Source of the DNA: Hymenobacter cavernae
GTDB lineage: Bacteria; Bacteroidota; Bacteroidia; Cytophagales; Hymenobacteraceae
Length of the DNA stretch: 64,000 nt
Direction of reading: 5' to 3'
Assembly: GCF_014641455.1 (NCBI RefSeq)
Contig: NZ_BMHT01000002.1
Location: 186,001 to 250,000 of the forward strand
The stretch's first letter is position 1, and each line of letters starts with the position of its first letter. A program made the position numbers and the translations under genes. Shown here piece by piece: positions 17,163 to 27,296 of the stretch. Below the pieces are notes generated by a model. It made no database searches and had not been told where the DNA came from. It saw only the letters and a program-made list of their open reading frames with translations.

Positions 17163-18767
17163 ATGAGTACTATTACTAGTTCCAAAAGTCTCTCGTCGGC
17201 GGCAGTGCGCGGCGTGCAGTGGACCACAGCCGCTTCGGTGCTGACGGCCCTTATGCAAATCGGCTACACCGCCGTCATGGCCCGCCTGCTGGACCCGGCC
17301 GCGTTTGGCCTGGTAGCTATGGCAGGCGTGGTACTCCGCTTCGGTACGTACTTCGCCGAAATGGGCCTAGGTCATGCGATTGTGCAGCGGTCTACCATCA
17401 GCAAAGAGGACGTGCGGGCCGCTTTCACGGCGTCGCTGGGGCTAGGTGTGGGCGTGGCCGGATTGGCTTGTTTGCTGGCACCGCTGGCGGTTTTCTTTTT
17501 GAAGAATGATGCGGTAATTCCGCTGGTGCGCTTTCAATCGTTGGGCTTCGTTTTCGTGGGGCTAGGTATGACGGCCACCAGTCTCTTGCGGCGCGAGATG
17601 CGCTTTGAAGTGCTGGCCAAGATTGAAGTAGCGGCTTACATCCTAGGTTATGGCGGCGTGGGCGTCACGCTGGCCTGGCTTACCAGCCGCGGCTTGCTGC
17701 CGATCAGCGGCGTGTGGAGCCTGATTGCAGCTAGCCTGGCGCAGCAGCTTTTGGTGGCGCTCATGAGCTATCTGGTGGTGCGGCACTCGCTGCGGTTTAT
17801 CTTTAAGTGGAACGCTTACAAGCAGCTGCTTGGCTACGGCAGCCGGGTTTCGATTATCAGCTTTCTGGAATTCATCAACGGCAACCTCGACACGCTGCTG
17901 ATCGGGCGGCTGCTCGGCACGGCTTTGCTCGGCATCTACAACCGCGCCTACATGCTGCTGTACCTACCGATGTATTTCCTCACCAACAGCCTGGCGCGGG
18001 TAGCCTTTCCAGCCTTCAGCAAGGTGCAGGACGACGTACCGCGCATCCGGACTTTATACCTGACCAGCAGCACCTTGGTCGCGACGGTGGTGCTGCCGCT
18101 GTGCGCGGGCGTGGCCGTCGCGGCTCCCGAAATGGTGCAGACGCTGCTCGGGCCGAAATGGCTGGCCTCGGTGCCGGTGCTGCGGGTGCTGTGCATCTCG
18201 ATTCCGCTGAGCATGACGACCATGTTTGCCGGCATTGTGGCCGACGCTCGCGCCAACCTAGGTCGCAAAGTGGTGCTGAACCTGGAGTTTATGGTGCTGC
18301 TGGCTAGCTTGTTCTGGCTGCTGCAAGGCTACGGCTTGCGCGGTATTGCCGCGGCTATCGGCACGGGCGAAGTGGTGCGCACCTTCCTCTACATGCGCAT
18401 CACCCACAACGACCTAGGTCTGCCCTACCGCCGCATGCTGGCCATGTACCTGCCGGGGCTGCTGAATGCGGCAGCCGTGGGGCTAGGTATCCTGGCGGTT
18501 TCGCTGGCTGTGCGGCCGCTCCATCTCCCCTATGTGCTCACGTTGCTGGCCCAAATGCTCACGGGTGCGCTGGTGCTGAGCGCGGTGGTCCTGCGCTGGC
18601 CCTCGGCCGAGCTGCGCCCACGCTTGCAGCAGATCCTGCAAAAGCTGCAAGGCCTGCGAGCTTTGCCTGCTGCGGCTCAAAATCTGCTCACGCGCTATAC
18701 AACGTACCTAGACAATGCTGCCGTGGTTTTCCCCACATTTGAGCCGCTTTCTAAGAATCTGGTCTAA
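17163..18767 (+). CDS. Wzx-like lipopolysaccharide/EPS repeat-unit flippase
   Basis: A polytopic membrane protein of 534 residues in the MOP/polysaccharide-transport family (WzxC/MurJ-like). It starts SSAAVRGVQWTTAASVLTALMQ and continues with YTAVMARLLDPAAFGLVAMAG, the conserved first helices of this family. About 12-14 hydrophobic helices follow. It moves the lipid-linked repeat unit across the inner membrane. The ATG at 17163 (MSTITSSKSL) is preferred over readings that begin inside the upstream repeat. The stop TAA shares a base with the next ATG, so translation is coupled to the downstream glycosyltransferase. Confidence 0.9.
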   Translation: MSTITSSKSLSSAAVRGVQWTTAASVLTALMQIGYTAVMARLLDPAAFGLVAMAGVVLRFGTYFAEMGLGHAIVQRSTISKEDVRAAFTASLGLGVGVAGLACLLAPLAVFFLKNDAVIPLVRFQSLGFVFVGLGMTATSLLRREMRFEVLAKIEVAAYILGYGGVGVTLAWLTSRGLLPISGVWSLIAASLAQQLLVALMSYLVVRHSLRFIFKWNAYKQLLGYGSRVSIISFLEFINGNLDTLLIGRLLGTALLGIYNRAYMLLYLPMYFLTNSLARVAFPAFSKVQDDVPRIRTLYLTSSTLVATVVLPLCAGVAVAAPEMVQTLLGPKWLASVPVLRVLCISIPLSMTTMFAGIVADARANLGRKVVLNLEFMVLLASLFWLLQGYGLRGIAAAIGTGEVVRTFLYMRITHNDLGLPYRRMLAMYLPGLLNAAAVGLGILAVSLAVRPLHLPYVLTLLAQMLTGALVLSAVVLRWPSAELRPRLQQILQKLQGLRALPAAAQNLLTRYTTYLDNAAVVFPTFEPLSKNLV

Positions 18768-20026
18768 TGAACATTCTGTTGACTTCGCTGATGGTGCCGG
18801 GTGCTCCCTCGGGCGTGCGGGTGCACTATGAGCGCCTTGCCGAACAGCTCCGCCAGCAGGGCCACACCGTTACGGTAATAACTCAGGATAACCTGCGCCC
18901 CGGCATTCGCAAGACCATCGGGGCTGTGCGCCGGGGCCTGAAGCTGGCGCTAGGCAAGTTCGGCTTGCAGCTTGCCATCGAGCTAGGCAGCGTAGCTGAA
19001 ATCTACTTCGCCATCGACCGTAGCGCCCACTACGATGTGGTGAATGCCCAGGACGTGAGCAGCGGTTGGGCCGCTCGCCTTGCCTTTCGCGACCGGGTGC
19101 CGGTGGTAATTACAGGCCACTTCAACGACCACCCGGCCGAGGAGCTGGTTCATCAGCAAGGATTTAAAGGGGTAACGGCTAGCTTTCTGCACCGCTGGTA
19201 CAACTTCCTGCTGAGCCGCACCCGCTACTTCATTGGGGTGTCGGATTACGTACTTCAGCGCACCCTGCCCTGGCTGCCTGCTGATGCGCTGCACACGGTG
19301 GTGTACAACGGTGTGGACATGGCAAAGCTAGCCCGCCCGGCGGCCTACGCGGCTCCGACCGACGTGCCTGATCTGCGGGCTATGTTTCCAGGCCGCAAAA
19401 TCGTGCTGAACATTGGCCACCTGGAGCCGCGCAAGAACCAGCGCTACCTCGTGCAGGTTGCCGCCGAGCTGCGCCACCACGACCCTAGCTTTGTGCTGGT
19501 GCTGGTGGGCAAAGGCGAGGACGAACCAGTGCTAAAGCAGATGATAGCCGAGGCGAAGCTGGAACAGAACGTGGTGCTGCTCGGCTACCACCGCAACGTA
19601 GTAGCGCTGCTGCACGCCGCCGATCTGTACGTACACGCCGCCACACGCGAGAACTGCCCATTGGTGCTGCTGGAGTCAATGGCCGCCGGTTGCCCCGCCG
19701 TGGCGCTGGCTGTGGGCGGCATTCCGGAGCTGCTCGCCTCGACGCCCGACGCGCTGGTGCCGGTGACCACCGAACCCGCCGTAATGGCTCAGCACCTACG
19801 TGCCTTGCTAGCCTCGCCGGATGCCCTGAACCGAATGCAACAACAACAGCACAAATTCGGTAAAATACAATTCGATGCCAGCACGATGGTCGCACGCACC
19901 GTGGCGTTTTTTGAGCAGGCTCGACAGCACCAACAACCAGTGCCCGCCAGCGCCCCAGGGCAGACTACCAACACGGCACAACCTTCTTACCTCGAAGCAC
20001 TTCCTTCTGCCAAAGAAGTAGGCTAA
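18767..20026 (+). CDS. Glycosyltransferase family 4 protein
   Basis: A 419-residue GT-B retaining transferase. The N-terminal domain begins MNILLTSLMVPGAPSGVRVHYERL (shortened) with the GT4 acceptor-side glycine region. The C-terminal donor domain has LNIGHLEPRKNQRYLVQVAAEL, VLVGKGEDEPVLKQ, and the E-x7-E region PLVLLESMAAGCPAVALAVGG. It acts on the cytosolic face in building the EPS repeat unit. A Gln/Pro/Thr-rich tail follows residue 375. The sugar is unknown. Confidence 0.9.
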   Translation: MNILLTSLMVPGAPSGVRVHYERLAEQLRQQGHTVTVITQDNLRPGIRKTIGAVRRGLKLALGKFGLQLAIELGSVAEIYFAIDRSAHYDVVNAQDVSSGWAARLAFRDRVPVVITGHFNDHPAEELVHQQGFKGVTASFLHRWYNFLLSRTRYFIGVSDYVLQRTLPWLPADALHTVVYNGVDMAKLARPAAYAAPTDVPDLRAMFPGRKIVLNIGHLEPRKNQRYLVQVAAELRHHDPSFVLVLVGKGEDEPVLKQMIAEAKLEQNVVLLGYHRNVVALLHAADLYVHAATRENCPLVLLESMAAGCPAVALAVGGIPELLASTPDALVPVTTEPAVMAQHLRALLASPDALNRMQQQQHKFGKIQFDASTMVARTVAFFEQARQHQQPVPASAPGQTTNTAQPSYLEALPSAKEVG

Positions 20027-20079
20027 CCCTATTTCGCTACGCTGCATTTCTTGAGTACAGCTTACTAGCGCCCCGGATT

Positions 20080-21375
20080 ATGAAAATCAGCTTACGTTTT
20101 TTGCTGCTGTTGCCCATGCTGGCCGTGCTGGCGACGAATGCGGCGTTCTGGGAATTCGTCTACGGCCCGCAAGTCGACCAGGAGCCGGATGCCATCAAGC
20201 TTTATACCTACATGCTGTTTGCGGCTTCTATGGGCTGCATCGTGCTGTATTGGCGCCACATAGCGCCTATTATGCGCCTGTGGATACTAATTACGCTGGC
20301 CTGTATTGGTGGGCTCATGCTGGAATCGTACGGCAATTGGGGCTTGGTGATGGTGTACCCGCACGTATTCAGCAAGCTGCTGGTGCTGCTGATTTTGTTC
20401 GGCATCTACACTTTCTACCGCCGTTTTGGGATGCCGCCGCTCCGGCAGCTTTTCAATGTACTGACCATCGTGCTGCTGGCCGACCTGCTGGTTTTTCACC
20501 GCGACTCACTGAGCGCTAGTGCTTTCGTGGAAAATGAGCGCGGCTACGGCGCGGCGGCGGCTTACCTGTTCGTACCCATCACGTTGTTCAATTTGAATAG
20601 CTATCTGGTGAAAGGCCGCATCAGCTCGTTGCTGTTCTTCTTCTTTTGCTTGCCGCTCATCATCTTCCTGCAACACCGCTCCGTTTGGATTGCGACGGCC
20701 GTAGCGATTCCGATCAACGTGCTGCTGCTGCGCCGAGTGCCGGGCGTGCGCTTCTCCCTGCCCAAGCTCGTGATGCTGATCGTGCTGCCCGCCATCCTAG
20801 GTTCTATCGGCGTCACGGCCGTGGTGCTCGACAACCCCGAAATTGTGCAGCGCCTGCAAGACAGCATTGAGGACATCAGCAATGCCGACAAGCAGGGCAC
20901 TGGTAGCTGGCGCCTCAAGCAGATCGAATCGTATATGCCGCTGGTACAGGAGCGCCCCGTAGCTGGCTGGCGCTTAGAGGGTTTTGAGGTACCCATGCAG
21001 TTCTACGACCCCAGCAGCGACCAGCCCATGTGGGCCGACCGCACCGGCCACCACTTCCACAACTTCTACCTCGACCGGGCCTTCTACTTTGGCATCCTGG
21101 GTATTATGCTGGTACTGGTGGTGCCCATTATCAGCGTAGTACGGCGGCTGTTGCAGCGGGCGCCCTTGGTACCTGAAACGGCCGCTTTCATTGCCTATTT
21201 CTTCTGCCTGCTGGTGTACTCGGCTTCGTACGATTGGGCCACTTACCACTTCGGGATGCTAGGTCTGATGCTGGCTTCGCTGCCGCTCCGGGCGCCCGAA
21301 CCAGAGCCGGAATATGTGCCAGCTATGGAGGTTCCGCAATCCATTGCGGAACCGCTTGCACCGGTAACCTTCTGA
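20080..21375 (+). CDS. O-antigen ligase/polymerase-like membrane protein (Wzy candidate)
   Basis: A 431-residue protein with about ten membrane helices and one larger periplasmic loop between about 270 and 330. The segment LPLIIFLQHRSVWIATAVAIPI has the Q-x-R-S/T motif of the Wzy/WaaL (O-antigen ligase) family. The loop contains GWRLEGFE and DRTGHHFHNFYLDRAFYFG, where the His is in the position expected for the family's conserved H. In this locus it most likely polymerises the flipped repeat units. Wzy proteins diverge strongly, so ligase versus polymerase cannot be settled. Confidence 0.75.
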   Translation: MKISLRFLLLLPMLAVLATNAAFWEFVYGPQVDQEPDAIKLYTYMLFAASMGCIVLYWRHIAPIMRLWILITLACIGGLMLESYGNWGLVMVYPHVFSKLLVLLILFGIYTFYRRFGMPPLRQLFNVLTIVLLADLLVFHRDSLSASAFVENERGYGAAAAYLFVPITLFNLNSYLVKGRISSLLFFFFCLPLIIFLQHRSVWIATAVAIPINVLLLRRVPGVRFSLPKLVMLIVLPAILGSIGVTAVVLDNPEIVQRLQDSIEDISNADKQGTGSWRLKQIESYMPLVQERPVAGWRLEGFEVPMQFYDPSSDQPMWADRTGHHFHNFYLDRAFYFGILGIMLVLVVPIISVVRRLLQRAPLVPETAAFIAYFFCLLVYSASYDWATYHFGMLGLMLASLPLRAPEPEPEYVPAMEVPQSIAEPLAPVTF

Positions 21376-21463
21376 TTTTCTTGGAAATATTATTCGCCTA
21401 TATTAGAAACATCCATTATTTTCGGGATAAACTGCCCTCTACCTATTTGTACTGCTTATCTCT

Positions 21464-22693
21464 ATGAAAATCCTGTGGCTTGCTCCTTATCCTCATCCGC
21501 TCGAAACGGCGGCGCACCCCGTGCCGTGGGTGGGCACCCTGGCCAACCTGTTGCGCCAGGAGCCAACCGTTGAGCTGACTATTCTGAACTGGACCCACCG
21601 CATCAGCACCCCAGTCGATGAGTTTGACCGCGACGGGATGCACTTCATCTACCTGAAAGTGCCGACGGTGCGCAAGGATATTCTGACCCTTTACCAGCGG
21701 CGCATCGCCATTGTGCGTGAGTACTTGCGCAACCATTACCAGGAATACGACGTGCTGCACCTGCACGGCTCGGAGCTACAGCTGCCCGTCATGACGGCCG
21801 GACTGCCCGCCCCGATGGTACTGTCAGTGCAGGGCATTGTGTCGGAATACGCCAAGGTGGTGCCGAATACGTTCTCCATGCTGAAATTCCTCTGGACGAT
21901 GGCCGGCTACTACGAGCGCAAGTACCTGCCGACAGTGAAGAACTTCATCTGCCGCACGCATTGGGATAAAAAGCACACGGCTCGGCTGAGCCCCGGCTGT
22001 CGCATCTACCATAACTGGGAGACGATCCGGCCGGAGTTCTTCGCCGCTGCCGACCAACCTAGGCCCACTCCTACCAAACGGCCGCAAGCCTTATTTGTGG
22101 GTGGCAGTCAGGTCATTAAAGGCTTTAAGGAGATGCTGATGGGCTACAACCTGATTCGGGCGAAAGTCGACATCAAGCTCATCATCGTAGGCCGCCTTGA
22201 GCAAGCCGACGTGCAGCAGGTTATCGAGCAATACAACCTAGGTCACATCGGTCCCGATGATGTGGAATGCCGACCCTTCCAGACGGCTGCCGAGCTAGCG
22301 GCCCTCTACCGCGAGTCATTCTGCCTGTTACATCCTTCTTACATCGATAATAGTCCCAACAGCGTATGCGAAGCGCAGCTCGTGGGTTTGCCCGTGGTGG
22401 CTTCCGATGTGGGCGGCGTTAGCTCGCTGATTACGGAAGGTGAAACGGGCCTGCTCTGCACCCTTGAGCCCGAAACGCTGGCTCAGCAAACCTTACGCCT
22501 GCACGCCGACCCTCGCCTCCAACGCCGCATTTCCGAGCAGGCCCAGGCGGAGGCCCGGCAGCGGCACGACCCAGCTGCCATCGTGGAGCAGACCCTGGCT
22601 ATTTACGAATCTGTCCGCCAATCTTTTCAGGAGGCTAAGCTGTATCCGCCGCCAACTTTCGCCGGTTCGTCGGTTCAGCTTCAGCTCGCCTAG
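21464..22693 (+). CDS. Glycosyltransferase family 4 protein
   Basis: A 409-residue GT-B transferase. Landmarks are MKILWLAPYPHPLETAAHPVPW at the start, DVLHLHGSELQLP, ALFVGGSQVIKGFKEML (donor-domain start) and LLHPSYIDNSPNSVCEAQLVGLPVVASDVGGVSSL. That last segment carries the donor-binding Ser/Asn and the family Glu. It is transcribed with the EPS genes, 88 nt after the Wzy candidate. Confidence 0.9.
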   Translation: MKILWLAPYPHPLETAAHPVPWVGTLANLLRQEPTVELTILNWTHRISTPVDEFDRDGMHFIYLKVPTVRKDILTLYQRRIAIVREYLRNHYQEYDVLHLHGSELQLPVMTAGLPAPMVLSVQGIVSEYAKVVPNTFSMLKFLWTMAGYYERKYLPTVKNFICRTHWDKKHTARLSPGCRIYHNWETIRPEFFAAADQPRPTPTKRPQALFVGGSQVIKGFKEMLMGYNLIRAKVDIKLIIVGRLEQADVQQVIEQYNLGHIGPDDVECRPFQTAAELAALYRESFCLLHPSYIDNSPNSVCEAQLVGLPVVASDVGGVSSLITEGETGLLCTLEPETLAQQTLRLHADPRLQRRISEQAQAEARQRHDPAAIVEQTLAIYESVRQSFQEAKLYPPPTFAGSSVQLQLA

Positions 22694-22738
22694 TCCGTCT
22701 TCTTAACCTAGCTTTTCAACGCCAACCTGTTTGTTTTT

Positions 22739-23776
22739 ATGCCCTTGCCTTCCGACGATACTCAGCCGGGCACGGCGCTGCAAGCTCCGATTCTTCTGCT
22801 CATCTTCAACCGCCCCGACACCACGCGGCGCGTGTTTGACACCATTCGCAAAGCTCGCCCCACGCGCCTCTACGTAGCCGCCGACGGTCCGCGCGCTAAT
22901 CACCCGACCGATGCTGCCCGCTGCGCCGCCACCCGCGCCGTGGTGTCGGAAGTAGATTGGCCTTGCGAGGTGTTTACGCTGTTCCGCACCGAAAACCTGA
23001 ACTGCGGCGTGGCCCCGGCTACGGCTATGGACTGGTTTTTCAGCCACGAAGAGGAAGGCATCATCCTGGAAGATGACTGCGTGCCGGCACCTAGCTTTTT
23101 CCGCTTCTGCGAAGAGCTGCTGGCCCGCTACCGCCACGACACCCGCGTGATGCACATAGGAGGAAACAACTACGGCTCGGAAGCGCGCCAACCGTTGGAC
23201 CCCAACGGGCCTTCCTACTATTTCTCGGGGCAGCGCAACAGCTGGGGCTGGGCCACCTGGCGCCGGGCCTGGAGCTTGTACGACTACCATCAGAAAGACT
23301 TCCATAAGCTCGTAGCCGAAGGTGCTTTCGATGGCGTGTTCAGCAGCCGTTTGGAGAAGCGCTACCGCCTGGGCAAGATGGAAAGCGTGTTTCACCTGCC
23401 GCAGCCCGCCGACGTGTGGGATTACCAATGGGAATACACCATTGCCGTTAACTCGGGCCTGTACATCGTGCCAGCCGTGAACCTGGTGGGCAACATCGGC
23501 TTCGGCGACGACTCGACGCACACCTTCGACGCGGGAGACCTGTTCGGCACCGTTTCCAGCTCTGACCTGACCTTTCCGCTGCGCCACCCCGACCATGTGA
23601 TGGTTGACTACCAGCGTGATAAACGGCGCTTCAACGAGTTCCTCTTCAGCCGAATTACCGCGAAGGTGCGGCGTGTGCTCACGCGCAGCCCGCAGAAGGC
23701 GGCGCAGTACATGACGCCCAAACCTAGCCCCGTTGCGCCAGCCGCAACCGAACGCGCCAAGGCAGTACCCTCATGA
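22739..23776 (+). CDS. GT-A-fold nucleotide-sugar transferase
   Basis: A 345-residue protein beginning with a variant GT2-type core: APILLLIFNRPDTTRRVF, a strand-helix-strand run, and GIILEDDCVPAPSFFRFCEEL near residue 108, where EDD is the metal-binding acidic triplet. RNSWGWATWRRAW near 170 is a pattern I associate with this Bacteroidota family. It probably adds a sugar to the EPS unit. The C-terminus is Pro/Ala-rich. Its stop overlaps the next gene by 4 nt (ATGA). Confidence 0.82.
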   Translation: MPLPSDDTQPGTALQAPILLLIFNRPDTTRRVFDTIRKARPTRLYVAADGPRANHPTDAARCAATRAVVSEVDWPCEVFTLFRTENLNCGVAPATAMDWFFSHEEEGIILEDDCVPAPSFFRFCEELLARYRHDTRVMHIGGNNYGSEARQPLDPNGPSYYFSGQRNSWGWATWRRAWSLYDYHQKDFHKLVAEGAFDGVFSSRLEKRYRLGKMESVFHLPQPADVWDYQWEYTIAVNSGLYIVPAVNLVGNIGFGDDSTHTFDAGDLFGTVSSSDLTFPLRHPDHVMVDYQRDKRRFNEFLFSRITAKVRRVLTRSPQKAAQYMTPKPSPVAPAATERAKAVPS

Positions 23777-25059
23777 ACATTCTGACATCGGCCTACGCCT
23801 GCGACCCGACTCGTGGCGGTGAAGAAGGCTTTGGCTTCAGCTGGGCCTGGAACACGGCGCAGCAAGGGCACACCGTGCGGTGCCTTACGCGCCCCGTTGG
23901 GCGGGCCAACATTGAAGCCCACCTGGCTAATCAGGAGCCGAACGGCGCGGCTGGTCGGCTGCAATTTGAGTACGTGGCCGTTCCGAAGTGGGTGGATTTT
24001 CTGGCACGCTGGCAGTTTGGCATCTACCTGCACTACATGGTGTGGCAGTACCTAGCCTGGCGCACGGCGCGCCGCCTGGAGCAAAGCACCCCCTTCGACT
24101 TAGTGCACCACGCCACCTACGGCAGCCTGCAAATGACGTCGTGGCTGTGGCGCCTGGGCAAGCCTATGATCTTCGGGCCGGTTGGCGGTGGGCAGCACGC
24201 GCCCAAGGCGTTCCAGGCCTATTTGCCCAACTGGTACAAGACCGAAATTCCGCGCACCTTCATCAGCTGGCTGCTCGTCACTTTTGACCCGAACGTGCGG
24301 CAGAACCTGCGCCACGCTTCGATGGTGCTGACTACCAACCAGGAAACGGCGGCGCTGGCCCGCAAGCTAGGCGCCCGCCGGGTGGAGCTGTTCCTGGATT
24401 CTGGCCTACCGGATTCCTTTATTCCGGACCAATTTCCGGTGCGCCAACCCGCGCCCGAGCTGCGTTTGCTCTGGCTAGGTCGACTCATCAGCCGCAAGGC
24501 GCTGCCCCTCGTGCTGGCGGCCCTGGCCCAGGTGGATCCGCGCGTGCGGTTTCACCTGACCATCGTAGGCGACGGGCCAATGATGCCGCTACTGCCCGGC
24601 TTGCTGCAACAATATGGCCTCGAAGGCAAAGTAACAACCCTAGGTACGCTGCCTTGGAGCGAAGTGCGACAGGCCTACCTCACCCACGATGCCTTTATGT
24701 TCACGAGCCTGCGCGATTCCTTTGCCGCGCAATTTCTGGAAGCCATGGCTACGGGCCTGCCCATCATCACGCTCAATCACCAGGGCGCCCGCGACTTTAT
24801 TCCGGCTGGGGCCGGGCTGAAAGTACCCGTCACGACGCCGGAAGAAACCATTGCGGCCCTGGCGCGGGCCGTGGAGCACTTCTACGACAACCCCGCCGCC
24901 CGCGAAAACATGGGCCGTGCGGGCTACGCCTTTGCCCTCACGCAGGTGTGGCCCAAGCGCGTCAGCCGGTTGCTTCAGCTAGCTTCCGAAGCCGTCAAAA
25001 CGCCGGCGACTGCGCCAGCGCCTCGTTCTCATTCAACCTCTTACCCCATTCCGGGCTAG
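23773..25059 (+). CDS. Glycosyltransferase family 4 protein
   Basis: A 428-residue GT-B transferase. The start MNILTSAYACDPTRGGEEGFG is characteristic of a GT4 subgroup with an N-terminal glycine loop. KPMIFGPVGGGQHAP near residue 135 and LRLLWLGRLISRKALPLVLAAL open the donor domain. FTSLRDSFAAQFLEAMATGLPIITLNHQG carries the family Glu. Coupled to the preceding gene through an ATGA overlap. Confidence 0.9.
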   Translation: MNILTSAYACDPTRGGEEGFGFSWAWNTAQQGHTVRCLTRPVGRANIEAHLANQEPNGAAGRLQFEYVAVPKWVDFLARWQFGIYLHYMVWQYLAWRTARRLEQSTPFDLVHHATYGSLQMTSWLWRLGKPMIFGPVGGGQHAPKAFQAYLPNWYKTEIPRTFISWLLVTFDPNVRQNLRHASMVLTTNQETAALARKLGARRVELFLDSGLPDSFIPDQFPVRQPAPELRLLWLGRLISRKALPLVLAALAQVDPRVRFHLTIVGDGPMMPLLPGLLQQYGLEGKVTTLGTLPWSEVRQAYLTHDAFMFTSLRDSFAAQFLEAMATGLPIITLNHQGARDFIPAGAGLKVPVTTPEETIAALARAVEHFYDNPAARENMGRAGYAFALTQVWPKRVSRLLQLASEAVKTPATAPAPRSHSTSYPIPG

Positions 25060-25105
25060 CTCACCTTTTGTATTCCTGACTTCTGTCTGTCAGGGCCTTA
25101 CGACT

Positions 25106-25945
25106 ATGTTGTACATTGTTATTCCCGTTTTCAACCGTGCCCATTTCACCCGCGAGTGTCTGCTGTCGTTGCGCAAGCAAACCGATCAGCGCTTTCGCAC
25201 GGTGGTCGTTGATGATGGCTCGACTGATGGCACCGATAAGATGCTCGCCACCGAGTTTCCCGAAGTGGAAGTGGTGACTGGTGATGGTAATCTGTTCTGG
25301 ACGGCTGGCGTGAATGCCGGTATCCGCCGCGCCCTCGACCTAGGTGCCACCCGCATCATGACGCTCAACAACGACCTCGTGACGGACCCCGACTTTGTGG
25401 CCCAAATGCTGGCTGCCTCCGACCAGAATCCGACGGCCGTGCTCGGCGCTCTGGAGTTGGATATTGCCACCGGCAAGCCTATCTACGGCGGCGAAATCCT
25501 GGATTTCCGCACCAACACCCGCCGCGACCTTCTGGATGAGCTGAAGCCGGAGCAGTACCAAGGCCTGCACCCCGTTACTTACCTGCCCGGCCGGGGCTTG
25601 CTCATCCCCAAAGCCGTGATTGATAAGATCGGCTTGTTCGACGAAAAGCGCCTGCCGCACTACCTCGCCGACTTCGACTACACGAGCGTAGCGCGTCGCG
25701 CCGGCTTCCCTGTGTACTGCAACTACGACGCCCGCCTCAGCACCTACCCCGACGAGAGCGGCCAGACCCTTACCCGCAAGCACCGCAGCCTTAAAGGCTA
25801 CTTTCAGCATCTATTCGGTATTCGTGGCGGCGGCAACATGGTCAATTTCACGCACTTCGCGCTGAAGAATTGCCCGAAGCCTTACCTGCCTTACTTCCTG
25901 CTCAACGGCTACGCGCGGCGGGTGGTCGGGTACTTCCTGCACTAA
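25106..25945 (+). CDS. Glycosyltransferase family 2 protein
   Basis: A 279-residue GT-A inverting transferase. It has MLYIVIPVFNRAHFTRECL, VVVDDGSTDGTDKM near residue 34, and the DxD-like N-N-D in IMTLNNDLVTDPDF near residue 90. The YLADFDYTSVARRAGFPVYCN region resembles rhamnosyltransferase-type GT2 enzymes, which often have D-x-D-x-x and a following aromatic. Acts in EPS repeat-unit assembly. Confidence 0.9.
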   Translation: MLYIVIPVFNRAHFTRECLLSLRKQTDQRFRTVVVDDGSTDGTDKMLATEFPEVEVVTGDGNLFWTAGVNAGIRRALDLGATRIMTLNNDLVTDPDFVAQMLAASDQNPTAVLGALELDIATGKPIYGGEILDFRTNTRRDLLDELKPEQYQGLHPVTYLPGRGLLIPKAVIDKIGLFDEKRLPHYLADFDYTSVARRAGFPVYCNYDARLSTYPDESGQTLTRKHRSLKGYFQHLFGIRGGGNMVNFTHFALKNCPKPYLPYFLLNGYARRVVGYFLH

Positions 25946-26010
25946 CCTAGGTCGTGGTGGGTCCGACGACCTACCACGACCTAGCCGGCAAGCCACACCT
26001 TTGCGACCCA

Positions 26011-27246
26011 ATGCTCTACTTCATGGATACGCTTACCGGCAGTCTGCTTTCGAGCCTTTTCGCCTGGGCAATCAGCGCCTGCACGCCATCGAGCGTGGCG
26101 AAGGACGACCACACCATTGTAATCGAGAAAGGCGGCACGTACTCAGGCACTTACCGCAGCTCCGATTCGTCGGTGCCCTGCATTCGCATTGCTACTACGG
26201 AGCCGGTGGTGCTGGAAAACTGCATTCTGGCTGGCGCCGGCGACCTTATTCGGGCAAACACCAACGGCGCCGACCTGATTGTGCGTGGGTGCAGTGGCTA
26301 CGGCCTGCCGCCGTCGGTTGATGATCAGACCCGTGGCCGCTTCCTCGATATTGCTCAACCTAAGCGCTTAACGCTGGAACATAATTACTTAGAGCAAACT
26401 ACCGGCATTGTGGTGTACCGCTGGAGCGGCAATGGCTCGCCCCAACAGACGCTCACCGTGCGCTACAACCTAGCCCACAACATCAATGGGCGCTTTCGCA
26501 ATGGCAACGGCAGCACGCGCAGCAGCTTCCTGCTCCTGAACACCGTGCAGCACCTGGCCGGTATCGAGGTCAGCTTCAACGAAGTACAGAACCTACCCGA
26601 CCAAAGCGCGGTAGAAGACAACATCAACTTCTACAACTCGTCGGGCACTGCCGAAAGCCCGGCCCGCGTGCACGACAACTACGTGCAGGGTGCCTACCCC
26701 TACCCCGCCACCGCCGAGCACTTCACCGGTACCGGCATGACCACCGACGGCGACGGCACCACCGCCGCAACCACTACGGCCCACGTTGAGGCTTACAACA
26801 ATCAGTTTGTGGGCACCTGCAACGCGGCCATGAACATTGCCGCCGGTCACGATATCTACTACCACGACAACCGCATGGTAGCCAGCGGTTTACTGCCAGA
26901 TGGCACCAAGCTCCGGGCTACCTATGCGGCCACGGCCGTCTTCAACTACTACAAGCAACCTAGCTCTGTCTTTTTCAACAATCGCACGGCCAACAACACC
27001 ATCGGCTACGTGCGCTGGGGTGCCGCCAGCCCCTACCCGAACCGCCAGGACCTCAGCCCCGATTGCGCTACTTGCATCGGCACCAAGCACTTACCCAACC
27101 CCGTTACGATAAAAGTGGAGCAAAACGAGCAGAAGCTCTGGCAGCAAAAGCTAAAGAAACTCCACCTCTACGTAGGCGTAGGCAGCAAGCCAGCTGGCGG
27201 ACCCACCAAAGCAAAACCAGCCCTGAAGGAAAGATCCAGATCGTAG
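26011..27246 (+). CDS. Right-handed parallel beta-helix protein, short paralogue
   Basis: An exported protein of 411 residues. The ATG at 26011 (or 26023) starts a hydrophobic leader ending in ISAC, which fits a lipoprotein. The body is a right-handed beta-helix of the pectate-lyase/polysaccharide-epimerase shape, with short Asn/Gly-rich rungs such as RNGNGSTRSSFLLLNTVQHLAG and NAAMNIAAGHDIYYHDNRMV. It is clearly paralogous to the N-terminal half of the protein at 29806-32577 but lacks the later modules and the T9SS tail. Position at the end of the glycosyltransferase run suggests an EPS lyase, epimerase or binding protein. Catalytic residues were not identified. Confidence 0.78.
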   Translation: MLYFMDTLTGSLLSSLFAWAISACTPSSVAKDDHTIVIEKGGTYSGTYRSSDSSVPCIRIATTEPVVLENCILAGAGDLIRANTNGADLIVRGCSGYGLPPSVDDQTRGRFLDIAQPKRLTLEHNYLEQTTGIVVYRWSGNGSPQQTLTVRYNLAHNINGRFRNGNGSTRSSFLLLNTVQHLAGIEVSFNEVQNLPDQSAVEDNINFYNSSGTAESPARVHDNYVQGAYPYPATAEHFTGTGMTTDGDGTTAATTTAHVEAYNNQFVGTCNAAMNIAAGHDIYYHDNRMVASGLLPDGTKLRATYAATAVFNYYKQPSSVFFNNRTANNTIGYVRWGAASPYPNRQDLSPDCATCIGTKHLPNPVTIKVEQNEQKLWQQKLKKLHLYVGVGSKPAGGPTKAKPALKERSRS

Positions 27247-27296
27247 CTGGCTCCTCCTTTCACTCGTGCCGCTTTGGCTGAGAAGAGCTTCTAACG

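Noticed and set aside
22703..23596. Long 297-residue frame opposite the GT-A gene
   Set aside because: The plus-strand transferase has clear motifs; the opposite frame has low-complexity Gly/Val/Arg composition.
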